DNA of 64,000 bases from Myotis daubentonii (taxonomy: Eukaryota; Chordata; Mammalia; Chiroptera; Vespertilionidae), in assembly GCF_963259705.1 (NCBI RefSeq), contig NC_081849.1, forward strand, positions 58,066,093-58,130,092, given 5' to 3'. The stretch's first letter is position 1; each line of letters opens with the position of its first letter. The notes below the pieces were generated by a model. The model made no database searches. It worked only from the letters and a program-made list of their open reading frames with translations, and had not been told where the DNA came from. Position numbers and translations under genes: made by a program. This document shows, in pieces, positions 34,792-45,420 of this stretch.

Positions 34792-35190
34792 TGTTAAAAT
34801 AACTTTCTAGGCCCATGATGAACTCTCTCCTGCTCATGTTGCCACATCAGCAAACCAAAGTTAGATAAATATGTATCCCTGTAAATGCTCTGCTTAACCA
34901 GAAATGCAGTATACCAGTTAGCCAGTCCCCAAATGCCAAGTCAACTCTGGGCTCTATATTTATTTTCTTGTTCTTTCTCAACCCAAACACCCAAACAAGG
35001 CTGAGTATGTGGCCCCAGCCAAGCAAATATTTTCAATTTTTCTTTTCCTTGTTCTTGACTTTTCATTCTATAAAAATGTCCTGTTTTTCACCCATTTTGC
35101 TGTTCTCACAATGGAGACTTTGCACTTCATGAAGTACAAATAAAGTTTGTTGGTATCACTAATGTGTCTTCCTCAATCTTTTTTTTAACA
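34792..35190 (+). mobile_element. Candidate solo LTR of an endogenous retrovirus
   Basis: Begins with TGTTAAAATAAC and ends with TTAACA, the TG...CA form of retroviral LTRs. Inside are a TATA-like CTATAAAAATG (about 35070-35080), a polyadenylation signal in ACAAATAAAGTTTG (about 35138-35151), and a T-rich U5-like tail. No coding region (gag, pol or env) adjoins it, so it would be a solo LTR. I could not confirm a target duplication and do not name the family. Confidence 0.5.
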
Positions 35191-35336
35191 GTTGGAATCA
35201 AAATCCTCTTTCTTAGTCAATCAAAGATGTCTCAAGAGGTTAGTTACTTTTTTACTTTTGACCTAGTCAGGAGAAGGCACTAAGATATAAAAGGGTTTAA
35301 GGAAGCCCAGTCCCTGCTGTTAAAATGCTTCCAGTC

Positions 35337-35565
35337 TTGCCCAGCTGGTGTGGCTCAGTGATTGAGCATTGACCCAGGAACCAAGAGGTCGCTGGTTCAA
35401 TTCCTGGTCAGGGCACAAGCCCGCGTTGCAGGCTCAATCCCCAGTAGAGAGCATGCAGGAGGCAGCCAATTGATGATGTTCCTCTCTCTCATCAATGTTT
35501 CTGTCTCTCTATCCCTCTCCCTCCCTCTCTCTAAAAAATAAATAAAAAACACATTTACTTATTTT
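35337..35565 (+). mobile_element. Ves SINE
   Basis: TTGCCCAGCTGGTGTGGCTC head, GGTTCAATTCC B box, AATCCCCAGTAGAGAGCATG and GGAGGCAGCCAATTGATG body, CT-rich segment, A-rich end. Flanking 'aaatgcttccag' and 'aaaaacttccag' form a degenerate target duplication. Confidence 0.9.
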
Positions 35566-36889
35566 TAAAAACTTCCAGCCTACAGTTTAAACAATGAGTA
35601 GTATAGAACATTGTTTTTAATGGGGAAAAAACACACACTTGATAACCTAGTAGAAGGCATAATAGAAACACCCCAACAATTCATACATTTTTGCCCATCT
35701 TCCCGGAAAGTTTGGCATTGTCAGGACTAAGAGAAAACCCCAGACCCTTTTGTTTTCCAATGCCAAAATAAAAAATAATCCTTGGCACTGACTGTCTATA
35801 ATTCTAGTGGCTATGTAATGTCTACCAAGAAGTTGGGCACACCTAAGTCAGGTGTCCCCTTTCTGTGCAATGAAATGGAATCTTGTGCATCTGGCTGTTT
35901 CAAATACAGGACTAGTATGAGAGCAGAATGTTGATAAATACACAGTATTCTGGCCCTTATAGGGGTAAATTTCATTCTGGCAGATTCAGGGTGTAAAGCG
36001 AGCTATTCATAACACCCACGCCTTAGACTCTAGATAACTGCCTTATTTCACCCGAACTCATGCCTTTAACTTCAAGCATACACCCAAATAATCATAGCAG
36101 TGCAAATGAAGCATTAAATCTTGTAAAGAGACTCCAGCCTGAATCAATACCTTGGGTGGCATCCAGTGAACTCTTGATACTCAGATAGAAGAAATCCCTC
36201 TACTATATCTGTTTTTTGTGCTAAGTTAGATGGAAAATGAAAAAAAAAGTCCTTGATTTTGTGCAAAAGTGAACCTAACCTACCTGACCCTCAGCCAGGA
36301 TTTGGTTATGATAAAGCTATAAATAGAGGAAAAATACTGTGATCGAAAGAATGCATACTTAGAGTCAAATCTTGAAGCAACACTTAATAGTTGGCGTCAG
36401 AGGTTATAATTTATTATATACAGAGAAAGGTCTGATTGCCTATGTTTGGGATGTCCCGACACCCACCCTACTACGTAACCAAAATGACTCACTATTCTCA
36501 GATGAAGCCATTATCACACTGCGAGTAGAGAAATCCCAGACTCAGTGCTCTGAAGGCAAGATCATAAAAGCATGAATATTTAAGAGTTGGAAGGACATTA
36601 GAATTTATTCCAATCTTCTACTTAACATATCAATTCTCTCAACATTCTAGAAAAATAAGGTCATCAACTTTGAACAAGGAAATGATGATTTAACAACAAC
36701 AGAAAATCTCTGGGTGCCTCAAATGATGTGTCTCATTTTTTTTCTCAAGCTAAAGATAAATAATAACTCTGTGTTCCTATATGTAAATCTATATATACCT
36801 ATATGCCAAGAATTTTGACACTTTCTTACCCTGCCTTTTTAATATATATATTCTATCAAAGCCCAATCTCCTAAATCTATGTTCTAGAT
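35566..36889. other. No recognisable feature
   Basis: AT-rich unique-looking DNA; nothing supported. Confidence 0.4.
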
Positions 36890-37240
36890 TTTTCCCTTCC
36901 CATCTCTCGGAAACCAATTTCACCCACTAGCTCATCTCTATATGATCTGCACACTCTTCTCTAGAGGATCATTTCCTGCTACATACAAAGATCACTTTGA
37001 AATCCTTTCTTTACCCATCTTCTTTCCCTTACCATTTAAGTTTCATCTCCCAGCCCTGCCCAAGCTTCTTAAAGAGGTATCTATACATACTTTCTTCATT
37101 CTCTTACTTCTTTCTCCAATTATTACTCTTGCTAAAATCACCCACTGTGGTTGTAATTTTCCAAATAACTCTGCTGGTTCTTGTACAAGCATGTTGCATC
37201 TCCCAAGTTAGAACTTGTTACCCTTTCCCTTGACATTGAT
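36890..37240 (+). mobile_element. L2 ORF2 fragment (upstream of and into reverse transcriptase)
   Basis: 'ccagccctgcccaagcttcttaaagaggtatctatac', then 'ctcttacttctttctccaat' and 'cttgctaaaatcaccca' follow the L2 coding strand in order. Frames at 36942-37211 and 36997-37233 are remnants of it. Confidence 0.55.
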
Positions 37241-37269
37241 CGAGGTTTTTAACTGCTTTGATCAATATA

Positions 37270-37430
37270 ATGCCATGGAAGGGATGCCCTATAGCCTGAT
37301 CTGGCAGCTTCTGCCTCTGCTTCCTTTCCCCTGGAGCACTCTCTTGGAGAACCCTCTCTCATAAACTAGCCACCATGCTGTGATAACCCCAAGCCACATG
37401 GAGAAGCCCCTGCAGGTACTCACCCAACTC
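37270..37430 (+). mobile_element. MaLR/MLT1-like LTR fragment
   Basis: 'cctggagcactctcttggagaaccctctctcataaactagccaccatgctgtgat', then 'aagccacatggagaagcccctg' resembles the central part of MLT1-class LTRs. Short, and both ends are unclear. Confidence 0.4.
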
Positions 37431-37469
37431 AGGGCTTAGCTGTCCTTTGTTCAATCTTCTAAGAGGGCT

Positions 37470-37925
37470 CTTGCCTTTCTGTGCTCTACCCCTGGCTCGA
37501 CTCATCCTTCAAATCTGAAACAAATATTATTTCCTCAGAGATGCCTTCATTTGAAATATGCCAACTCAATTGAGGTACCAATATTATAATTGATCATCAA
37601 CATTATATTTCCAATTCATGGGACTTATCACATTTTTTAATATATTTTTTATTGATTTCTTACAGAGAGGAAGGGAGAGGAATAGAGAGTTAGAAACATC
37701 GATGAGAGAGAAACATCGATCAGCTGCCTCCTGCACACTCCCTATGTGCCTGCAACCAAGGTACATGCCCTTGACTGGAATCGAACCTGGGACCCTTGAG
37801 TCCCCAGGCCGATGCTCTATCCATTGAGCCAAACCAGTTAGGGCCTTATCACATTTTTTATTGCTATTTTATTCCAGAATTATTTTCAATATCTCTCTCC
37901 CCTAATAAATATGTAATTCTTAAAT
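37470..37925 (+). mobile_element. L2 3' region, split by a Ves SINE
   Basis: 'tttcctcagagatgccttcattt' before the SINE, and 'cttatcacattttttattgctattttattc', then 'tctctctcccctaataaat' after it, follow the L2 3' region in order. The SINE at 37640-37844 interrupts it. Confidence 0.5.
37640..37844 (-). mobile_element. Ves SINE
   Basis: On the minus strand it reads CCCTAACTGGTTTGGCTCAA, then GGTTCGATTCCAGTCAAGGG, GGAGGCAGCTGATCGATG and a T/A-rich tail. A perfect 16-bp target duplication, CTTATCACATTTTTTA, lies at 37624-37639 and 37845-37860. The frames 37584-37832 (-) and 37618-37827 (+) are translations of the SINE. Confidence 0.95.
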
Positions 37926-38009
37926 TTATATTGCTAATGGGCATTTTATAGGATACCTTCTGGTGACCTATTATAGGTTGTACCAACTCTTTTACCATTG
38001 TGGTAAGAT

Positions 38010-38512
38010 GGGTTCCAATGATGTCTGACCCCTGGTATTCACACTCTTTTGCAATACCCTCTCCTTAAGTGTGGGCTGAACCTAGTGACTCATATCTTAT
38101 CAATAAATATGGCAAGGTGATTAAATATCACTTCTGTAATTAGTTTGTAAAAGATTGTGCCTTGAGTCTTGCAAGCCAATTCTAATCTATTGACTTCTCA
38201 AGTTGCTGCTCTGACAAGGCAAGCTGCCATGTTGGAAAGGCCCAAATGGCAAGGAACTGAGGGCAAACACTGGCCAACAGTCATTGAGGAGCTAAGTCCT
38301 GCCAACAACATGTGAGCTTGGAAACAAATTTTTCCACAGTTCATCCTGGAGATTACTACAGCCCAGTAGACCCTTGATTGCAGCCTGTGAACATCTATCT
38401 ATGCCACATTCAGATTCCTGACCTGCAGAAACTGTGTAATAATAAACAGGTGTTGTTTTAAGCCACAAAATTCTAGGATAATTTTTTACACAGCAATAAA
38501 GTCAATGTGTCT
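38010..38512 (+). mobile_element. MLT1-class MaLR solo LTR
   Basis: 'gacaaggcaagctgccatgttgg', 'ggcccaaatggcaaggaactgaggg', 'tcctgacctgcagaaactgtgtaataataaac' and 'gttttaagccacaaaattctaggataattttttacacagcaata' follow the MLT1 LTR from the middle to its 3' end. The 5' third is weaker. No internal ERVL-MaLR sequence adjoins it. Confidence 0.75.
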
Positions 38513-38549
38513 CCTATGTCAAAAATAATAAATGTTAGTGTTCATAATG

Positions 38550-38730
38550 CTTGAAATAATATTCTAAGTACTTCATAGGTATTCATTCATTTAATGATCA
38601 CAACAAACTTAGGAGGTAAGCACTATTATCGTCCTTATTTTATATATGAGGAAACTGAGGCAGAAAGGTTCAGTAACTGCCAAAGCTCACTTAACTAATT
38701 AAGGATTAGAGTTAGTGCTTGGATTGCATA
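38550..38730 (-). mobile_element. MIR element
   Basis: 'tcatttaatgatcacaacaaacttaggaggtaagcactattatcgtccttattttatatatgaggaaactgaggcag' is a clear reverse-complement MIR 3' half and core. Confidence 0.8.
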
Positions 38731-39983
38731 TTCTAAATAACAATTAAATGAATAGATAAATAAATGAATGTCTCTATTACTCTTCAAAATAACAAATATA
38801 AATATTTGGGGGGCTATTAAAACATTTTCAGCATTTTAACAAACTATATGAAATGAATCAATGCACATTTACTTGACTCTCACTGAATACTAATACCTTT
38901 AGGCCTTGGGGTTGACATAAAATATGCATTCCCTTAATCCAATGTATGGTGTAGATATAACAAATGCTTTATACTATTTACAGACCAGTTAAGGAAATCA
39001 TGTAGAAGAATCCGGTCATTGGCCATGATTTATAGCATAAAATTTACAGCCTAGATAGATGAATCAGATCATTTCATTGACCTATATTTCCTACTTCAGG
39101 TATAAGCAAGCCATTTTTCCACCTTGAGTAGCTAATGGGCATTTTATTGGATATCTTCTGATGACCTATTATAGGTCATACTGTATAATGCCAACTCCTG
39201 CAAGCTGGGTCATGTGACTCATGTCAATGATTTCCTTGCTATGATTTAGGTGTGGTTTCTAAATAAGATAGTTCTAAAATATGGTTTGACTCTAAAGAGT
39301 GAAACCAGCCTTTATTCCTTATTTCTTATTAAGAGCAAAAATGAATTCCCAAACAGTGATCAATTCAAGTTTGATTTGAATAAAAGAGAAATGAGTGGGA
39401 CTACATTCATCAACATTAAAGCTACTTTACCTCCTTAGATTCTGTGGGTGTTTGGGCAGTCATGCAATAATAAACATGCTGATATGTGTCTAAAAGGAAT
39501 GTTACGTGACCATGAGTCATTATGCCCATCACGTCAAGGCTGTGTTGGTAGCTGGCAGGAAGTGGTGTGTGTGTCCGGAGAATAAAATTGGCCTCAAAGT
39601 AGGTGGGGTACTAAGGAAATCTTGATGTAACACAAAGATTGTATTTCTAAACTATTTACAAGGTCATTCCCCACCCTAAGTTAAAGGTCAAATTTACCTC
39701 TGAGAATTGCCACATGGATTTCTAGAATATTCTTTGGATTTCAGCACTTTCACAGTTCAATTCACTTCTGAAGTGTGTGGGAAAGACAGTATAAAGTCAT
39801 CAAAAGAGCACTTGGCTTGGATTTCATCTGTGAGCTTTCATTCAAGTCAGTTCACTGAGCTTTAGTTTATTCTAAAATGGGATAATCATAGATCTGCTTT
39901 TCTTTTAGGGTCAGCCTCCTTTCCATTGCTCACTGTAATCCCTAGGGGTGAAGGAACCAGTGTCTTCCACTATCTCTCTAGGG
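38731..39983. other. Mostly unassigned; possible MIR scrap at 39800-39900
   Basis: A 46-base segment at 39131-39176 is a near-copy of 37933-37978 (see findings). 'tcaagtcagttcactgagctttagtttattctaaaatggg' near 39845-39883 suggests a diverged MIR on the plus strand. No gene. Confidence 0.4.
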
Positions 39984-40207
39984 CAGCCATGGGCAAACTA
40001 TGGCCCATGGGCCGGATCCGGACCGTTTGAAATAAAACTAAAAAAAAAAAAAAAAAAGACAAAAAGACCGTACCCTTTTATGTAATGATGTTTACTTTGA
40101 ATTTATATTAGTTCACACAAACACTCCATCCATGCTTTTGTTCCGGCCCTCCGGTCCAGTTTAAGAACCCATTGTGGCCCTCGAGTCAAAAAGTTTGCCT
40201 ACCCCTG
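39984..40207. mobile_element. Non-autonomous hAT element, second family
   Basis: Ends CAGCCATGGGCAAAC and GTTTGCCTACCCCTG are inverted repeats with a few mismatches. A perfect 8-bp target duplication, CTCTAGGG, lies at 39976-39983 and 40208-40215. It is 224 bp, non-coding, with 'cccatgggccggatccgg' near the left end, an internal 18-base A run near 40040-40057, and 'tggccctcgagtcaaaaag' near the right end. It differs from the CAGTGGTTCTCAACC family. Confidence 0.94.
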
Positions 40208-40409
40208 CTCTAGGGCAACAGCATTTTCAGAGCTGGTTATCAGCACCATCATCCCATACCCACTCCAACTTACTCAGAGACTTTTCATTATCTGCCCCTC
40301 TCCTCTCATTTATATCCTGGTAACTTTAAACCTTCTGGAAAATAAAAATATAACCCCACCACTTCAAAAGTTGGAGGGCCACTGCTCTTGTTAAGGTAGC
40401 ATATAGGGA

Positions 40410-40545
40410 AGGAATATCAATCCATAAGATAAACCGGTTAGCCCAATCTCTTACCCCTACAACACTTCTCAGAGAAGTGAAGTAATATCCCTACGGTTGT
40501 GTGGCTCATATTCATAGGATGAAGATTTGAGCCTGGTTCCCTAGA
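40410..40545 (-). mobile_element. MIR fragment
   Basis: 'cagagaagtgaagtaatatccctacggttgtgtggctcat', then 'gatttgagcctggttccctagagc' is a diverged reverse-complement MIR. Confidence 0.5.
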
Positions 40546-40809
40546 GCAGAGACTCAGCCACGCCTGATTCTAACTCAAGGAAATACAGTACCTTCCAATT
40601 CTTCAGCCTGCTAGTCCATGCCAGGGCTGGCTTAGGCTACCATGTAAATCAGGTCCTCAGGTTTCTTTTTTAGCACACTTTTCCCAACTCAGGCATCTAA
40701 TCCCTTCCCACCCCATTTTCTAGAAAAGAATCAGTCAATGAAATGTGAGTGTATGTCACTACCTTGCCTCCACCGAGTTATATTTGCACTCAAAATACCT
40801 TGCTCTTCA

Positions 40810-41150
40810 AAATAATAGAGCAAACAAATCAAAAACAGACATATAGATACAGATAACAGCCTGGTGGTTGCCAGAGGGGAGGGGAGAACAGACTGGGTGA
40901 AAAAGGTGAAGGGATTAAGGAGTACAAATTGCAGTTACAGAATAGTCATGGGGATGTAAAGTACAGCATAGGGAATATAGTCAATAACATTGTAATAACT
41001 ACTAGGGGGATGTATGGTGCCAGATGGGGACTGGAAATATCAGGGGAAAAACATTATAAAGTATATTTCTAACCACTATATGTACACCTGAAACTAATAC
41101 AAAATAATACTGAATGATGATGGTTTCACAAGGTGAATACTTATCTCTAA
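40810..41150 (+). mobile_element. LINE-1 3' UTR fragment
   Basis: 'cctggtggttgccagagggga', 'gtaaagtacagcatagggaatatagtcaataacattgtaataac' and 'ctaaccactatatgtacacctgaaactaatac' follow the 3' end of LINE-1 copies common in laurasiatherian mammals. No coding part remains. Confidence 0.8.
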
Positions 41151-41769
41151 ACATAATTTTGGTACATTAAATATCTATAGCTGTTTAAGAATACCGCAAA
41201 AAAAGCAGTTAAAAATAAAACAAACAAAAAACCCTTGCTTTATTTTGACCTGTTTCTCAAAAGTTTCCATGAAACATCTATGTTCAAATGTGGAGGGGAG
41301 AACAGAGCAGGAATGTGAAGTCAGGGCAGACAATTTTTCTTAATGCCTCAGAAAGCACACAGAGCTGCCAGCTCCACTCATGGTTCCTTGCTCAGAGGTA
41401 CCTTTTTTGCTGCTAAATAGGGAAGGAAATTATATTTAAGCCTGTTTAATTCAGCTTTGATTAGCTTAGGATTCTATAGTATATCCCAAAGCAAATAAAT
41501 AAATGATGGCTGACACCCTTGGGCGCATCACGATCTCAGTGGAGATGAAGCACACAATGAAGACAGGAAACAATTAAAGAACAATCAAGAGTAGTATTCA
41601 ATGATGTGATGTGCCCAAAAAATTCAGGCAATGACTGCTGTAGAAGATTCAGACACTGGAAAAATCAGTCTATGCTATGGAATTTGAAAGATGTACAGGA
41701 GTGGTGACTTGCTGTAAGTCTTGAAGGATTTGAAGAGGAAAAAAAAAAAAAGAAGCATGAAAAGGAGAT
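41151..41769. other. No recognisable feature
   Basis: Contains an A run near 41740-41751 directly upstream of a SINE. Nothing else recognised. Confidence 0.4.
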
Positions 41770-41989
41770 CATGCCCTGACCGGTTTGGCTCAGTGGATGG
41801 GGTGTCGGCCTGTGGACTGGGGGGGTCCCGGGTTCGATTCCAGTCAGGGGCATGTACCTTGGTTGCGGGCATATCCCCAGTGGGGGGTGTGCAGGAGGCA
41901 GCTGATCAATGTTCCTCTCTCATCAATGTTTCTAGCTCTCTATCCCTCTCCCTTCCTTGCTGTAGGAAATCAATGAAATATATTTTTTA
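41770..41989 (+). mobile_element. Ves SINE
   Basis: CCCTGACCGGTTTGGCTCAG head with a well-kept B box (GGTTCGATTCC), ATATCCCCAGTGGGGGGTG and GGAGGCAGCTGATCAATG body, CT segment, A/T-rich tail. A perfect 10-bp target duplication, AAAAGGAGAT, lies at 41760-41769 and 41990-41999. Frames here on both strands are SINE translations. Confidence 0.94.
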
Positions 41990-42099
41990 AAAAGGAGATA
42001 AAAAAAAAACAATAGTGCAGAAGAACAAAAACCTTACCAAATTGAAACAAAGCATCTATAATTTGTCCCCTCTTTTCTCTGCCTTTTCAGTTATTCCAT

Positions 42100-42720
42100 G
42101 AACATACATCGAACTTCTTTTCTGTGCTAGACACTATGATTCCCCATTCATAGAGCTTACATTCTAGTGGGGAAGACAGATATACAAACAGAGGAATTAT
42201 ATAAATTCAAATAGTGATAAATGCTGAGAAAAAAATGCTACAATGGGATAGAGAGGTATTGTTATGGACTAAACTTTACATATTGAAGTCCTAATAATTA
42301 GTACCCCAGAATATGACTGTTTGGGGGGACAGGGTATCTAAAGAGGTAATTAAGTTAAAATGAGGTCCTAGGTTGTGCCCTAATTCAATATAAGAAGATG
42401 AAATTTGGACACAGACACACAGAAAAAAAAAATGTTTAGAGCTGGCGGGCTGGGGTCGGGGGGAGAGAGACAATCATCTACAAGCTAAGGAGAAAGTCCC
42501 CAGAAGAAACCAATCCTACTAACCCCTTGATCTTGGACTTCCAGCCTCCAGGACTCTGAGTAAATAAAATTCTGTTGTTTAAGCTACCCTGTCTTTGGCA
42601 CTTTGTTATGGGAGCCCTAGAAAACAATACAGAAGCCTACTTGAGTTACTATGGTAAGGGAAGACTTCTGTGAGGAAATGGCAGGTGACATCTGGTCTGA
42701 ATTGGAAATGAACGTTGCAG
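42100..42720 (-). mobile_element. L2 fragment interrupted by a MaLR LTR
   Basis: On the plus strand, 42115-42255 reads as a reverse L2 ('ctgtgctagacactatg', 'agagcttacattctagtggggaagacag', 'gtgataaatgctgag'). L2 resumes after the LTR at 42632-42715 ('gggaagacttctgtgaggaaatggcaggtgacatctggtctgaattgg'). Weaker L2-like text continues to about 43480, for example 43395-43450. Old and non-coding. Confidence 0.65.
42260..42631 (+). mobile_element. MST/MLT1-class MaLR solo LTR nested in L2
   Basis: Begins TGTTATGGACTAAAC and ends with AACAATACA. The 3' part, 'ccttgatcttggacttccagcctccaggactctgagtaaataaaattctgttgtttaagctaccctgtctttggcactttgttatggg', is diagnostic of MST/MLT1 LTRs and includes the AATAAA signal. 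No clean target duplication survives. Confidence 0.78.
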
Positions 42721-43499
42721 AGAAAAGAGCAGTGCAAGAGACCTGTGACAGAAAGTTTAAGACAAAAAGCAAGTCAGTATGTCTGTGGCACAAAGAATAG
42801 GATGTGTGTAATAAATATTGTCTCCTAGAGAACATAGAAATATGCTCTCTTGTTTCGCAGAAATGGTATATACAAGCACAAATAATGGATCCAGGCATGG
42901 GAGCTTTGTACGTAGACAGGGACTGAGAATGATTCTCCCTAAACAGAGAGAAGATAAAATATGTTTTAAAACAAGTTAAAAGTCAAGGTCACCAGCTGAG
43001 GAAGTTAGAGAAAAGATGTCAGCTCAATTAGTGGAATAGTGAAGGTTCGAGGAAGGTGGGAGAACTGCCAGTCTTTGTTGTGTGTCCCTCTTAAATCTGT
43101 GGCGATCCTTTTAAAGGGAGAACTTCAGCACGGTTGCTTGATGTTCAACAAGTGGGCAGAGTTAATCAGGCTGTGATGGTGCAGGTGAGTATGACTGAGG
43201 CAAGAGAATAAAGGACGTTTTCAAGAAAGTGGTGATATTATCGACAATGAATCTACTGTCTCCCTTCTTTCCTCCTTTGTAGCCTCAGCTGCCTACAGAG
43301 CTTTGTGCTGCCTGCTAAGAGTTCCAGTGGTTGGTTTGAATGAGGCCAAATTATATAGAGTCTTAAATGCCCAGGATGGAAAGTAGATTTGATCTTGGAG
43401 AAAATGAATAGTCATTCCTAATATATTAAACAAGGACATGATCAAATTTTAAACATTGAACAAGGTTCAGAAAACAAAGGGAATTTAGGAAAACACCAG

Positions 43500-44330
43500 G
43501 AGGTTTTCTCTCCTCTCTTGAGTAATCAGGATTTGGGGGTTGGAGGGTATGTACACCTGAGTTTACACAATAGAAAGTGAACACTATGATTAAATATCAT
43601 CTTAGCATAGCAATTTTATTTACTGTGCAACATCTAGTAAAAAGAAATTAGTGAAATGTTATTCCCTTTACTGGAGACTTTTATTATAAACATGATGACC
43701 AATAATGAGGAATTTTCTCAGAAAGATTCAAATCAAGGATTCTTCCATTCTCCTGAATAATACCCCCTGTGTACTTGTTAAACCACATGCCTTCCTTGTT
43801 GTCTCAGAAAAATGTTATTACCATAACAACTAGACCAAACATGTTGACGTTAAGAGAACAAAGAAAGAATGCAGATTAAAACCTCATGTAAAAGAGAGCC
43901 CAGAATATAGGCACAGGCAGTTTACTTGTTAAAAAATCCACCTTTTTAGAATGCTGAGGTCCTTCAGAGAAGGACAATTGACTTGATATGTTAAGACTAA
44001 CCACTGCCCCAGGACTGATCTTGTCGAAAATGTTTACAGAAGTCATTGCTCAACTATCCAGACGATTCCTGGGAAGTTCAGGGCACACAAGCTTGACCTG
44101 GGGACACTGATTGGGCATTGAAGGAGATAAACAACTCTAATTGCGTCCATTAGGTCACTCCCTAAGCCAATATATTTGTAGGGTATGAGCCAAGATGCTG
44201 TAGCAGAGTATCCAACGTGAGAGGGGCTCAAAGGAAGGGAGGTATATTCCTCTTTCATATACCAGTCAAGGAGACCGTGGACCAGATGGAGTTCATGTAG
44301 CTCTGCCATCATTGGAGGCAGGAATTCTCC
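43500..44330. other. No recognisable feature
   Basis: Unique-looking DNA; the minus-strand frame at 44043-44312 has no domain or splice support. Confidence 0.4.
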
Positions 44331-44334
44331 AATG

Positions 44335-45420
44335 TTTTGGTCTTGGACCCCTTTACACTCAAAAATTAGGAGGACCCCAGAGAGATTTATGTGAATAATA
44401 GCTATTGACGCTTACTGTATTCAAAATTAGAACTAAAAATTTATTTTAAATATTTGTTTATTAATTTTTCAAACAATGATAAGCACAGCCAGTGTGGCTC
44501 AATTGGTTGAGCGTCAGCCCATGCATCAGCAGGTTGCTGGTTCAATTCCTGGTCAAGGCACATGCTCAGGTTGTGGGCGCGATCCCTGGTTGGGGGTATG
44601 CAGGAGGCAGCCAATTAATGTTTCTCTCTCATCAATGTTTCTATCTTTTTCCCTCTCAAATCAATAAAAACATATATTTTTGATAAAACCATTGCATGCT
44701 AACAAAACTAACTTATTTTATAAAATAACTATGTCTTTAAAAAGTAGTGAAAGGAGTGGCATTATTTGATATTTTTTAAAATCTCTTAATATCTGGCTCA
44801 ATAATAGAAGACTTCATGATGGTGATGATGATGATGATTGAATGCTTCTACATCAATCTGGTGCAATAAGTTGTTTTAGCTAAGTCTGTGAAAAGAATCT
44901 AGCCACATATAACTATATAGCTGAGAAAAGGGAGAGTATTTTAATAGCCTTTTCAGACCATTGTAACTATTATCCTTTGACACTACATCAAACTCAAGTA
45001 GTCGTTTCCTAAAGGTTAGTTTCAATATAGAATCTGAAATCATATCAATAAACTTTTCTCATACTCTGTTACATTAAAATCTATTGGCATTGTGACGATT
45101 ATATATCTGAATACGTTTGTCAACATTTATTAAACAAACAAGCAAAGTGTCTTGTTTTACACTTCCAGTGGATCATTCAACCAATGCATGATCTTGTGTC
45201 GTTATGCATTAGTACTTTAAAAAATTATTGGTTCACTGAGTTATGCAGAACTTCCAAATATTAACACACGTTATACCCAACATTTAAAAATCATGCTCAT
45301 TACTATCATCACCAATCACAGCAGAAAAGTTTTTAAATATTTAAATGCTGCCAAATTCCTGGTGGCAGATACATAATTCCCAAAATTCCAATCTTCACTT
45401 GAAAACTCAAATTTGATCAT
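44335..45420. mobile_element. Old hAT-like repeat, family not named, split by a Ves SINE
   Basis: Starts with an eroded TTTGGTCTTGGACCCCTTTAC end and 'gaggaccccagagag', a pattern of old mammalian hAT repeats. It continues after the SINE with a long non-coding body ('gagtattttaatagccttttcagacc', 'tcctaaaggttagtttcaatatagaatctgaaat', 'ctcatactctgttacattaaaatctattgg'). I recognise it as an interspersed repeat but will not assert the family. The right border is uncertain. Confidence 0.5.
44482..44672 (+). mobile_element. Ves SINE nested in the hAT-like repeat
   Basis: AGCACAGCCAGTGTGGCTCA head, GGTTCAATTCC B box, GATCCCTGGTTGGGGG and GGAGGCAGCCAATTAATG body, short CT segment, AATAAAAA end. Flanks share a short TGATAA. 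The frames at 44476-44683 are SINE translations. Confidence 0.9.

Noticed and set aside
36942..37233. Two hydrophobic frames of 78-89 codons
   Set aside because: Pyrimidine-rich L2 coding-strand remnants in shifted frames.
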